In this document: in pieces, positions 11,001-22,746 of the stretch | Position numbering within the stretch: position 1 is the stretch's first letter | Layout: every line of letters starts with the position of its first letter | Assembly (NCBI GenBank): GCA_025093555.1 | Contig: JAIWNF010000008.1 | Coordinates: 248,001 to 312,000 of the forward strand | Reading direction: 5' to 3' | Length of the DNA: 64,000 bases | Source: Circinella umbellata | Lineage: Eukaryota; Mucoromycota; Mucoromycetes; Mucorales; Lichtheimiaceae | Notes under the pieces: model-generated | The model's database searches: none | The model's input: the letters and a program-made list of their open reading frames with translations, nothing else | What the model was told of the DNA's origin: nothing | Made by a program: the position numbers and the translations under genes

Positions 11001-11510
11001 AACCAATAAATGACATGCTGTAGAAATAATTATCTTAGCAACAACTATTTCTGTTTCCATGGGATCTGTTTTAAAGAAAAAGAATTATTGTTACTGAATC
11101 AAGGTCCTTTAAAAAAGAACCCAGCGAGATATCTATCAAAGTCTTTAATCCATCTTTTTTTTTTGGACTTGGGTAATTTTGCAGTACTGCAAATGCAGTA
11201 CTTTTTTGTAGCAGTAGTCGGACAACACCATGGATTTTCTGCTCTACAACTGACTGGATTTTATTGAGTATTACCAACTATAAAATAATGGTGCTTTGCG
11301 GTACTATATAATTTTTGCCGTACTATTCTTGCGGTAGTTTACATATGTGATACAGAAAAAAAGAAAAAACAATTGTGATGGCACATCCCTTTGATATATT
11401 AATTATACACGTGACTATCATAACAAATATTTAATCCCAGCGGATTATATAAACTACAGCCCTGTTGTGCGTGGCACATATTTTCACATATTTGTATTAC
11501 ATTTTCTTAG
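11001..11510. other. spacer between duplicated blocks with a third GCAGTACT end
   Basis: At 11181-11335 the spacer carries a fuller left-type end of the GCAGTACT element, starting TTTTGCAGTACTGCAAATGC and followed by the AACTATAAAATAATGGTGCT segment. No matching right end lies inside the spacer; the next compatible one is at about 16620-16712. No gene is supported. Confidence 0.6.
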
Positions 11511-11985
11511 GGCAGTTGCTTGTCCGAGTGTTGCGTTACCAGATGGCCTTGGGGATACTATTTCCAAGATGTTCCTCTCATGGGTGGCAATGCGTCTTAT
11601 TTCTTGGAGGATGCGTTCATCAGATGGCCTTGGGGATACTATTTCCAAGATGTTCCTCTCATGGATGGCGCATTTATCTTTCAAGGAATGAATTACATTT
11701 TATTAGGGCAGTTGTTTGTCCGAGTGTTGCGTTACCAGATGGCCTTGGGGATACTATTTCCAAGATGTTCCTCTCATGGGTGGCAATGCGTCATATTTCT
11801 TGGAGGATGCGTTCATCAGATGGCCTTGGGGATACTATTTCCAAGATGTTCCTCTCATGGATGGCGCATTTATCTTTCAAGGATTGAATTACATTTTATT
11901 AGGGCAGTTGTTTGTCCAAGTGTTGCGTACCAGATGGCCTTGGGGATGCTATTCCAAGATGCTCCTCTCATGGATGGCGCATTTA
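11511..11985. repeat. minisatellite, ~195-bp unit, about 2.4 copies
   Basis: Units start with GGCAGTTG(C/T)TTGTCC at 11511, 11706 and 11902, giving periods of 195 and 196 bp. Each full unit contains two copies of AGATGGCCTTGGGGATACTA, 81 bp apart, so the array is a higher-order repeat. The last unit is truncated and runs into the TTTAAGGGGAAAAAGGGATT sequence that also follows the single unit in copy 1 at 5866-5960. Overlapping open frames on both strands here are a by-product of the low-stop repeat and are not called genes. Confidence 0.9.
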
Positions 11986-13017
11986 CCTTTTTTTAAGGGG
12001 AAAAAGGGATTTTCGGGGGGTATGCTGAAACTTGGGATACCACTTATTATCCACCAGGAGCTAGCCACATAATATATTGTTATAGGTGATGAAACACATT
12101 TTTTGAGGAAGGAACTTCGAGTCGAGATATTCAAGGTTATGATAAATGAGAAAAGCGAGTTTGATTAGTGATTAGTGATCATGGATTATTATTTTTCTTT
12201 TTGGATTAAAGTTACTAGTTGAATTCTTCAATCGCGAGCTTGCCTGTTAGTTCGGCTTCCCAAGTCAAAGCTACCGTCTTACGAGTATGGCGAATGGTTT
12301 TGTCATTTTATGATAGAAATAGTTGTATGGGAACATCCGGTTTAAATAAATTGTGATTATATATTGGTTAGGCTACTACCTCTTGTTAAAAATGTAGTTG
12401 GTGTACATGGCATGTTGTTTAGATAAAGGGCGCATGTTAAGGCTCTTTCAATGAACTTTAAGAACTGTAATGGTTTTTTGTTATCGCGAGTATTATAAGT
12501 AACTCGAATGGACATGCTTGACGATGAATAGTTGCTTCGATAGATCATTGTACTCCCCATTCTTTGACACTTTTATAAATATTACTGTTTTGGGAATGCC
12601 TGAATATAAGAAAAACAAGTTTGACCAGTAACTAGGCGAGGAAACAACTTCTCTTGAGTAAAGGTTCTTCGGTTCCATTCTTAGCAAGTTCCTGTTTTTT
12701 ATCCAATCGGTTGTGAATTGATAACCGTATGAAAGCCATTACGCTTGTTTCTCTTGTTGTGTGTAGAATATATCAAGAAATATGTTATTTTTTCCCTTTT
12801 TTATTTTCAACTACTTGCAACGAATAAATCATGTATAGATGAGACCCTGATAATCTGATTTTATGATCCTTTTTTTTTTGGCAAATGTGTTCATATTACA
12901 GTATTTATTTCTTCTTTGTTCTTATGTTATTATTAACCTTTTTTAAGTTATGAAATGAACTTGTTTTCTTTTTTGTGATTGTACGTATACACAATGTGAA
13001 ACCCGTCTTTCTTTCTA

Positions 13018-13287
13018 GAAAAACCAATTCATCTTTATGATACACGAGTTTTTCGTCCACTCAGTTTTAGGAAACGGCTTGCGATTTCACTGGGAAATAT
13101 GGATGATATACATCATGAAAAAAATTTATTCCTGGGTTTCAGTAAACAAGAAACAATTAATACGTTTCGAGAAAGGAACAAGCATGACACAAAATGTCAA
13201 TTCAGGGGCAATGATAAAGTTTTGAAAGAAAGAAGACACAAAATGTGGGAAATACATGTACAAGACCAGCTAAATAAAAAGGGATAA
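13018..13287 (+). other. open 3' coding remnant (copy 2), unknown family
   Basis: An intron-like segment (donor GTACGTATAC near 12981, acceptor TTTCTTTCTAG ending at 13017) is followed by a frame open to the stop at 13285-13287. It contains residues such as YDTRVFRPLSFRKRLAISL and, near the end, KERRHKMWEIHVQDQLNKKG. The composition is protein-like, not simple repeat. No upstream exon with a clear start could be joined, so this may be the tail of a gene or transposon protein. The equivalent in copy 1 is interrupted. Confidence 0.4.
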
Positions 13288-13388
13288 AAGAGAAATATAT
13301 ATATAAAATGTAAAATATATATGTACAAAGATCAAGTAAAAAAAGTGATATAATTGAAAAGAAGGTACAAATATGAAAAAAAAAAGCG

Positions 13389-15414
13389 TCAACGTCGTTT
13401 TTTCGAGACATGTTGATCTAGACCATTTTTTGGAGAAGATGATGTTGATGAAGAGGTTTCTGGTGTTGTTGCTGATGCTGCTGGTGATAATGATAATGAA
13501 GAAGAAGGTGTTGTTGATTTTCCGCATGGAATAAAGCATGGGGGAAGTATGGCAGTTTCGTCACCGGTTTCGATCAAATCAAAGGCTGTTGAACGATATT
13601 TATTTAATGTGCTATCAATAATCATTTTTCCATTTACTGCAATTTTGAGCAATGGTATAATCCGTTGGATGTAATCGTCGCTGCAAGTAGGGTATGGGAT
13701 GGGGTTTATTCTGCGAATTCGTGTTACATAACCTTTTGGAACATTGGCATCAAGTAATACAACCGAATTGCCTATTGGTTTAGATACGTAATGCAGAAAA
13801 ATAAATAAATCGAATTTCAACATCACATTCCGCTCATCATTTGATAATTACGTACCATTGATATTATATCCGAGAATATGTGTTTGATTAATAATACTTG
13901 GGATATCTTGGACGATTGCACATAACATATCTTTAAGAACAATGGGAAGCTTTATCATACTGTCCTTCATTTCTTTTGTCGAGTCAACTTGGTGTCCGAT
14001 TTCTAAACACCCCAATTCTACTCCACTTGCTTTGTAGATAGTATCTGTCCGTCTTCCCATCTTCTTCTTGTCTGTGGCATCAACAGCTGATAATTTTCGT
14101 TTTCCATTTAACGTAGCTGCATTCGCCTCGCTGGTCATTTCTTTGCTTTAAATCATTTAATTAGTTCTGTATATATTTTTGCATAATATATATATATATA
14201 TATGTTGATAAAAGACTAAGACCTGACTCACCCAAGTGCCTTTACACTAGAACCAAAAAAAATTTTGTTCAAGAAGCCCCATAAGTAATACAGTTTGTCG
14301 CTTTCTTTCATTGATTCAATATCGTTGCAATCGCCCTTCAAGAAATATCGGCTGGTGACCACTAAAGTTTCAGATAACCATGACATTAAATGATCGTTGA
14401 TGGGATCGTGATCTAGTTGATGCCCGTATCGATAGGCTTGCAGGGCAAAGGTCTATATTATACACAATAATTAGCTTTTTATCAACTGCCTTATATTGTC
14501 CATCTTACCATATTCTGGAGGTCTTTTAATTTTTCTTCGAGGTCTTTTGGAATTGGTCGCAGTATTGGTCCACCTTCCTTTCTGATTTCCTTCAACTCTT
14601 CAGTCGTGAATACATCAATCCAATGATGGTCTTCTACATCTAGAATTAAAGATTGGCTAGGACTAAATATTATGTTTAGCATATTGGCTTTTTTTTTAAT
14701 ATTTTCTTTTTCTAATTTAGTTGCACTTACTGAACAAAGTTGCATGATACAGCAAAATCCCTTATTTTTTCTTCAACAGATTTTGGCTTTGTTTTAGTTT
14801 TAATCGCATCTTTTATTGTTGCGTTTAACACCCAAAAATTGTCACGATCTAAATTATCTAACATTTTGGCGATATCGTTCTTATCTTGGGGAGACAATGG
14901 GACTTCAAGTGCTGTGGATCCAGAACAGGACGTGGTGTTCAACTTTTTGGAGGGGGAGGAATTATCTGGTTCATTGATGCTTGTTTTTTCTTCAATGCGT
15001 TTTGAAATTTTTTTCCAGTTAGGCTTTTGCTTTAACTGTTACCCCCCAAACATGCAAAAAAGAAAAAGCATATGTTAGCATGCGACTCGATAATTTTTAT
15101 ATACTTGGTAAAATATGAAACGCGTTACTTACAAGAGTAATATTTAAACTGCTTGCACATAGATTTATTCTTCTGATCCAATCGCTTTTGCTATCCGCCA
15201 TGTTTTGTACGTTTGGCCAAGTATCAACAATCGTGTTCTCCAATTTGTCAATAATGTCTTGAATGCTGATTTCACATTTGACCTCGGCCAGTTCATGAAT
15301 TACAGGGCAGATAACTACAGCAAGTTAGTGTTATTATATTAAATATAATTATATAATAAACATGGTTTCTATGTAACACTTACGGCATCTACTGTGATCT
15401 TGTACTTCTGTCAT
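13389..15414 (-). CDS. uncharacterised 521-aa Mucoromycota-type protein, copy 2
   Basis: This is the duplicate of the gene at 7338-9359, with identical exon structure: 15414-15384, 15314-15133, 15035-14731, 14662-14509, 14452-14232, 14145-13856, 13771-13389. All seven exon lengths equal those of copy 1 and the frame is open throughout. Protein changes I can see include Asp to Asn at the LQDM segment, Asn to Asp in KGNCND, Asn to Asp in DATNKKK, Asp to Gly in ELDCLEIG, and several in the Ser/Thr/Ala-rich tail (PRRKLTT to PCGKSTT). The putative core residues D332 and E346 are kept. Two full-length copies after duplication suggest coding constraint or a very recent event. Function unknown. Confidence 0.78.
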
Positions 15415-15573
15415 GCGAACGACTTAAAAAAACTATGATATTTTCGCAACCTAAAGTTATTCCCAGTTTTTAGGCGTTCTATAACAGGGGTTTTTTTTTG
15501 GATTAACACATGACCCTGATATGGCTACTGGTTTTTTCTGCTATTCAAATTATTCAATACTTAATTAGTAATT

Positions 15574-16712
15574 TTTCAGTTTTGCAAATGCAGTACTGTT
15601 AACTATAAAATAAAGGTGCTTTGCGGTACTCCTTGCAATAGTTTGCAGTAGTTTGCAGTACTATATAATTTTTGCAGTACTATTCTTGCGGTAGTTTACA
15701 CATGTGATAAAGAAAAAAACAATTTCTATCAACTGCTTCTCGAGGATTTGTATCAGGCGGTTGATATTGAAAATTGTCAATATTCGGGTATTGATCAATT
15801 GTCTTGCGACGCTCATCATCATCATCATCATCAGTGAGCATTGTAATTGAAAACAATGAAGAATCCAAAGAAAGAACTTTAATCAAAAAGGGTGATGGGG
15901 ACCAGGAGTAGGAGGGTCGAACTGGTAATGGGTGAAGAGATGACAGGTTCTCTTCTTCATCATCATTCATCATATTAACATTAGGGGATGACAGGGGCTC
16001 TGCGGAAGGTCGGGCGCTTGGCTGTGCTACTATCTGTTCTAATTGAAATAGTCTTTCTTGCATAGCAATAGATTGTAACTGAATTGGAGTCCATATTTTG
16101 CGGTGCTGACCTAGCGAAAAGGAAGATTAATTATTATATTATAGCATTAGAACTTATTTTTTCGTTAAATTATTTTAGTCCAAGAAAATGCTTGTTGTTG
16201 TTTAACAACACATGGTGGTCTGACCATACACATCAACCACCATCCTTAAATCTCATTATCCAGCCTTCAAACGTTCACAATCAAGTTGTTCACCACCCCT
16301 AATTGTTATTTCTTTGGGCTGTTGTTTGTTTTTCATATATTTTATAAACTTATTATTTTTTTTAATAATCATCTAATGATTATAGTTTACAAATATATTT
16401 ATGGGTAATGATTAACCTTCAAAAAAGTAATTTCATAATATAATGTATTTGCTGAAGTGATAAAGATCAAAACTTAAGAGATTAGTATTAAATATTAAGC
16501 TTTTGATTTATTAAATGTATATTACTTATAAATTTCTGATTTCATAATTCTTAAAAAAAATACTGAAATAATACCATACAAAAACAAGTGTAATATATAA
16601 TTCTATAAAAATCATTACTGCAAAGTACTACAAAGAACTTTTTATAGTTAGTTATGTTCGGTAAATCCGGTCAATTGTGCACAAGAGTATAGCATTTGCA
16701 GTACTGCGAGAT
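15574..16712. mobile_element. GCAGTACT-bordered inverted-repeat element, copy 2
   Basis: This is the counterpart of 9571-10722 inside duplicated block copy 2, with left-type end at 15574-15700 and right-type end at 16612-16712. The same subterminal GCAGTACT repeats and inner AACTATAAAA motif are present. Small indels distinguish it from copy 1, including a shorter (ATC)n coding tract. Confidence 0.65.
15680..16063 (-). CDS. acidic ORF inside the GCAGTACT element, longer copy
   Basis: A 127-codon frame begins MQERLFQLEQIVAQPSARPS, passes an acidic Asp run encoded by (ATC)n on the plus strand, and ends with the CKLPQE residues. It is probably the last exon of a longer gene: upstream in frame lie codons for RKIWTPIQLQSIA, preceded by an acceptor-like CGCTAG. 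I cannot find a convincing first exon. The location inside a TIR element suggests an element-borne gene, but no transposase motif is visible. Confidence 0.4.
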   Translation of the reverse strand: MQERLFQLEQIVAQPSARPSAEPLSSPNVNMMNDDEEENLSSLHPLPVRPSYSWSPSPFLIKVLSLDSSLFSITMLTDDDDDDERRKTIDQYPNIDNFQYQPPDTNPREAVDRNCFFLYHMCKLPQE

Positions 16713-17070
16713 TAAAGAAGGTATCCTTTTTTTAATCAATAATATATGATTTATGAGAAAAAAAGGTTTTTCTATGTTTAAAAAATGGCAAAATGTCAAT
16801 GCAAGGAATTTATTTATAGAAGATAATATATATGATGTACTATAAGGCATAATATACCTATAGGCCTGAGCGCACCAAGAACGGTAATTTCTAGAGTTTC
16901 CGCTTTTATTATTATTATTGATACCCATTGAATCGATTTTTATTTCTTGTGTAACTAAAATAATTAAGTCCATTTAGTTAATTTTTTTTTTATTCACAGA
17001 AAGATCAACTTATTATTGTGCTTGGGGGTTATTGTTAATTATTTTATAATTTTTGAAGGCGTCTGGAACG

Positions 17071-17762
17071 GTCGTATCAAAAAAATTTCGGAGAACGTAA
17101 CACCCTCTTGTCTATAAATAGGTTATAAGCTTTTAACTTCTTTTTTTCTAAATCCATGATCATCACTTAATATGGAACTTAAAAGAGTTTATATATAAAT
17201 ACACATATATATATGCTTATTATTGTTGTTATTGCTTATTTTTCTTTTTTGTGTGATGCTTGGCAAATTTTACAATATTGATAATCATAAAGGAATATTT
17301 TAGCTTTATATGAATTATATACAGTGAGTTCCTCTTGACCTTGAAGAAAACGCACTATGCATTTTTTCGATCCTAGATAAAAAGGAAAAAAAAGACTCTG
17401 TTATATAATTATAGTAAAGAATCATAGATGATTTTGGGCTTTTGTTTCTATGTACGACTTTCACCAGCCTCCTACCATTATTTAGTGTACAAATCTGTTT
17501 AACACACTTGGTATTTTTTTTACATAGCCCCGACCCCTTTTTTCTCCTCTCTCTCCCCTCCTCTCTCTCTCTCTTTTCTTTTTATTCCACGCGAAAAAGG
17601 TTCAATAAACTCGTCCCTTCTTTTTTTTTTACTTCTTCCTTTCTTGTCACTTATATATTAAAGGCTCTTTTTGAGCCACATAAACAAAAAGAAAAAAAAA
17701 AGAGAGAATAATAAATAACTTTGGAGTCCATTTATTTATTTTTTGACCATTGTTATCAAAAT
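17071..17762. promoter_or_regulatory. upstream region of the flippase gene, CT-rich
   Basis: No coding region is supported. A strong pyrimidine tract at about 17534-17640 (CTCTCTCTCTC within T/C-rich DNA) lies just upstream of the flippase start, as is common for fungal promoters and 5' UTRs. Confidence 0.45.
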
Positions 17763-20700
17763 ATGTCAAATTGGAACCAACCAACAACCGAAAGTAATAA
17801 CCTAGATCTACATACAATGAGAAATCCCAGACATGGTAAACTTATAATGATAAAAAGAGCCCTTTTTATTTTTATTTCTATTTTTTACTCCTTTACATAC
17901 ATATTTATACTTTATTGATCCGAATTTTTTTTATATAAATACTGATATTATATTTATATATATAAAGGTGATGGATATAATGAAGATGAACTACAACTTT
18001 TATCACATCCACCTTCAATACGACGTCCTTCAATCATGCCACACTATTCTTTTTCATCCTATGACGGTCCACAACAGCCCCACACGTATGATAATGAATC
18101 CACTGAAATGCTAGCCAAACCTTATACCGATAAAGAAAGTCGTGGTGTAGGTCCTAGTGATATGAGTTATTTACCTACACATCGATCCAGTATAAAACGA
18201 AAAGTATCTAAAAAAGGACGACGACGAAAAAGCTTTCGTATGCCAGATTTAAGATTTTGGCAAAGAAAAAATACAGGAGATGCATCCCCTCGAACCATTT
18301 ATGTGAATGAACCAGAACAAAATCAACAACAAAAATTTATTGGCAATCGTGTATCCACAGCGAAATACAATATCATTACATTTTTACCCATTTTTCTTTA
18401 TGTTGAATTTAGTAAAGCTGCCAATATTTTCTTTTTATTTATCTCTTGTATTCAGGTAAAATGGATATGATTCATTATTTCTCTCTTTTTAATTATGTGT
18501 GGAAGGGGAGTGAAAAAAAAAAAGTAAGAGGTTTTTTCTTAATTGTCCCTTTTTTTTAAAAAAAAATATTAGCAAATCCCCGACGTATCACCTACTTCAC
18601 GATATACCACACTTGTACCGCTTGTTATTGTTTTATTTATTACAGCTGTTAAAGAAATAATTGAAGATTATGTAAATATTATATATTTATAAAAAAAAAA
18701 ACTGACAAGTTTCCACAACCAACATATTGGATAAATATACTAAAATAAGAACCTACTTTTTTTTGCTTGGATTTAGGGTGTTCATAAATCAGATAGTGAA
18801 TTAAATGCTCGTCAGTGTAAAGTTTTAGAAGGATCTCAATTTGTAGAAAAACGATGGAGAGATATTAAAGTAGGCGATATATGTCGAATTGAAAGTACAG
18901 AATTCTTTCCAGCAGATTTAGTTATTTTAAGTAGTTCAGAACCAGAAGGTTTATGCTATATTGAAACCAGTAATTTGGATGGGTAAAGAAAAACAAACAA
19001 AAAAAAAAATTTAGAGACTAGTGAATTATTCGGGTTCTAACCTCTTTTTTTTTCCAGTGAAGTAAATTTAAAAATTAAACAAGCATTACCTGAAACTGCC
19101 AAATTTATTACACCGGCCGAAGTGTCTCAGATACAAGGTTATATTACATCCGAACAACCGAATAACAGATTATATAATTATGATGGTACATTGACATTAG
19201 AAAATGGTGGAAAAGCTCAAGATTATCCTTTGGATCCAAATAAATTACTTTTACGTGGTGCACAATTACGAAATACGAGTTGGGTTTATGCTATTGTTGT
19301 ATTTAGTGGTCATGAAACTAAACTTATGCTTAACTCAAGGTAAATCAGATGTTTTTTTTCTCACTATTTTTATTTTTAAGATTTCAAGGGAAAATGGGGG
19401 GAGAGAGAGAGGAGAGTGAAAAAAGATGGGGGGGACGAAGAAACAAAGACCCAAGACCGTTTATGAATGATTAGAAATGATGTGGGATGATATATAACTT
19501 TATTTATATTTTAATTAGTAAAAAACCTACCAAAGCTTCCAATGTAACACATATCACCAATCGTAATATTTGGTATTTGTTTACAATGTTGGTTGTTATG
19601 AGTGTCATGTGTTCAGTAGGATATCTTGTACTATCGGTAAAAATATTAGCAAAAATTACTTTTACATATATTTTTGAAAATAAGAAAACAAGATGGGGAA
19701 TACTAAATAATTGGGTATGGGGATTATATATATATATATAGATGCGTAATTTTGATCAACTTGGTTATCTTGCACTTTCAGCAGCTGAACGTGGACGTGA
19801 ATTTGGTTTCAATATATTGACATTTATGATTTTATTCAATAGTTTTATCCCAATTAGGTAAAGTACAAAAAAAACATTGCTTTTATCAATTATAAGAGAG
19901 AAAAATTATATGTATAACTAAATTGTTTTCGAAACAAAAAAAATAGTTTAATGGTTACTATGGAAATTGTAAAAGTCGTTCAGGCAACACTTATTGGAAG
20001 TGATTTGGATATTTATTATGATAAAACAGATATGCCAGCCATAGCACGAAGTAGTGGTCTAATTGAAGAATTAGGTCAAGTAGAATATGTATTTTCTGAC
20101 AAGACAGGCACATTAACTTGTAATCAAATGGAATTCCGTGAATGCTCCATTGCTGGATTATCTTATGCGACCAAAGCCGATCCTGATCGACAACCAAAGT
20201 CCGACAATGACAGTAGTGGACAATACTCATTCCGACAAATGGAAACGCATCTTACAACTTCTATGCACGCTAATGTGATCCATGAATTTCTATCATCATT
20301 AATGACATGTCACACGGTCATTCCAGAAACAAAAGAAGAAACGGGTGAAATTATCTATCAAGCTTCCTCTCCAGATGAAGGGGCACTTGTTCAAGGAGCT
20401 CGTGAAGTTTTTGGATATAATTTTTATGCACGACGACCTCATTCTATCAACTGTAAAGTGAAAGATCAAGATTGCGAATATCAAATTTTGAACGTCTGTG
20501 AATTTAATTCGACACGAAAACGTATGTCTGTTATTATTCGAGAACCTAATGGGAAAGTAAAACTTTATTGTAAAGGTGCAGATTCCGTGATTTTGGAACG
20601 TCTTGGAAAAAACAATACATTTGTCGATGCAACATTACATCATCTGGAAGAGTTTGCATCCGAAGGTCTTCGTACACTTTGTTATGCTATGCGTGAAATC

Positions 20701-22746
20701 CCAGAAGAAGAATATGCACGATGGGTACAAATTTATGATAAAGCAGCAACCACATTGACGAATCGGGCAGAAGAATTGGATAAAGCGGCAGAAGTGATTG
20801 AAAAGGATATGTTTTTGCTGGGTGCTACTGCTATTGAAGATAAATTACAGGATGGTGTACCTGATACCATTCATACATTACAGGAAGCTAATATTAAAGT
20901 TTGGGTACTTACGGGGGATCGACAAGAAACGGCTATTAATATTGGTTACAGTTGTAAACTTTTGACGGAAGAGATGGATTTGATTATTTGTAATGTGGAA
21001 AGTCATGAAGAAACAAGAGACTTTTTGGAAAAAAAACTTGCAGAAGCACAAATGCATGAATCTTCTACAGGTGGTCACGAAGTAAGTTAATATATTCTTT
21101 TTAGCTTCTACATATAATAATAATAAAGAATGGTATCAACTAATTAACACGTACACACACACACAAATATATTATGATTATAAATATGTTTAGCCTCTTG
21201 CACTTGTTATTGAAGGAAAATCATTAACGTTTGCACTTGAAAAAGATTTGGAAAAAATATTTTATCAATTAGCTATTAAATGTAAAGCGGTTATATGTTG
21301 TCGAGTATCGCCCTTACAAAAAGCGCTCGTAGTTAAACTTGTGAAAAAGTTTTCAAAATCTATTTTACTTGCCATTGGTGACGGTGCCAATGATGTTTCT
21401 ATGATTCAAGCAGCTCACGTGGGTGTAGGTATTAGTGGTGTAGAAGGTTTACAAGCGGCTCGAAGTGCAGATTTTAGTATCGCCCAATTTCGTTTCTTGC
21501 GCAAGTTATTACTTGTTCATGGTTCTTGGGCATATCAACGTCTCAGTAAAATGATCTTCTTTTACTTTTATAAAAACGTTGCTCTTTATCTTACACAATT
21601 CTGGGTAAGTTTTATTTATTTTTCTCTCATAACTAGCGTTTCATGTGATTTATAACAAATTATATTGTTGTTGTTGTTTTTTATTTAGTATACCATATTT
21701 AATGGATTCTCTGGTCAAACACTTTATGAATCCTGGACAATGTCTTGTTTTAATGTTATTTTTACTATTCTTCCACCCATGGTGATTGGTATTTTTGATC
21801 AATTTGCTGCTGCACGATTATTAGATAAATATCCTCAAATGTATATGCTTGGTCAAAATAATGAATTTTTTAATCAAAAACGATTTTGGGGCTGGATCTT
21901 AAACGCTGTATATCATTCTTCTGTAAGTTATTATTAAAAGGAAAAATGAATGATAAGATATAAAAAAAAACTAACCAAAGGCCCCTCCCCCCCAATTTTT
22001 AGCTTTTGTATTTTATTGGAATGGCTGCATTTATGAATGATGCCGACTTTGTAAATGGATGGACTGGAGGTCATTGGTGGGCTGGTACTGCTATTTTTAC
22101 AGCAACTCTTGCAACCATCTTATATAAGGGTGCACTTATCACAGAGTAAGTTTATTATTTAGGATAGATTACGTAAACTGTCAATTAAACTAATTATTTA
22201 CTGTTTTTTTTTTCTTTTAGTATGTGGACCAAATATGCAGTTATTGCATTTGTAGGATCATTTTTGATTTGGTTTATCTTTTTACCATTTGTAGCCTATG
22301 TAGGACCCATGCTTCCATGGGGTATTTTCCTTGAATATGTTGGTATTATTCCTGCATTATATGGTAACCTCAATTATTGGTTATTTGTCATTTTAGTTCC
22401 ATTCATTTGTATTCTTCGTGATTATTTGTGGAAATAGTAAGTCCTTTTTTTAGATTTTGAATTTAGAAAATTTATTTTGTTATTAATATCTTATTATTCT
22501 TTTTTGTCATTTTAAAGCTATAAACGCATGTATAGAACGCGAAGTTATCATTATATACAAGAAATTCAAAAGCTTAATTTACCTGATTATCGACCCCGTA
22601 TGGATCGATTCAGACAAGCAGTCAATAAGGTTCGAAAAATTCAACGATTAAAACAATCACGAGGGTATGCATTCTCTCAAAGTGATACAGATCAAGGTAA
22701 AATCATTAGAATGTACGATACAACACAACAAAAACCTACAGGTTAA
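17763..22746 (+). CDS. DRS2: P4-type phospholipid flippase, Drs2-like
   Basis: Thirteen exons join in frame to 1249 aa: 17763-17835, 17968-18455, 18573-18671, 18777-18982, 19058-19339, 19519-19636, 19742-19857, 19947-21081, 21194-21604, 21689-21922, 22003-22145, 22221-22436, 22518-22746. P4-ATPases move phosphatidylserine or phosphatidylethanolamine from the lumenal to the cytosolic leaflet, in Drs2's case in the trans-Golgi with a Cdc50 partner. Visible hallmarks are PISL in the fourth membrane segment, DKTGT with phospho-Asp512, [24 protein letters not shown] and a series of C-terminal membrane helices. The tail RGYAFSQ followed by IIRMYDTT resembles the regulatory C-terminus of Drs2 rather than Dnf or Neo1. 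The actuator motif, usually DGET, reads DGEV (288-291). The splice at 19637-19741 is the least certain. Start chosen at the first ATG giving the conserved hydrophilic N-terminus. Confidence 0.92.

Larger units (their letters stand above)
11905..17070. repeat. segmental tandem duplication, copy 2
   Basis: This is the direct repeat of 5866-11000, with the same gene order and orientation. Compared with copy 1 it has the expanded minisatellite on its left, an intact rather than truncated acidic ORF, and about 130 extra bp near 16905-17040 before the shared CGTCTGGAA end. The shared edge sequences place the repeat boundary near 17070. Confidence 0.9.

Noticed and set aside
11465..12072. Several overlapping 100-160 codon ORFs on both strands
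   Set aside because: They lie in three frames over a 195-bp tandem repeat and repeat their own text; stop-poor satellite DNA explains them.
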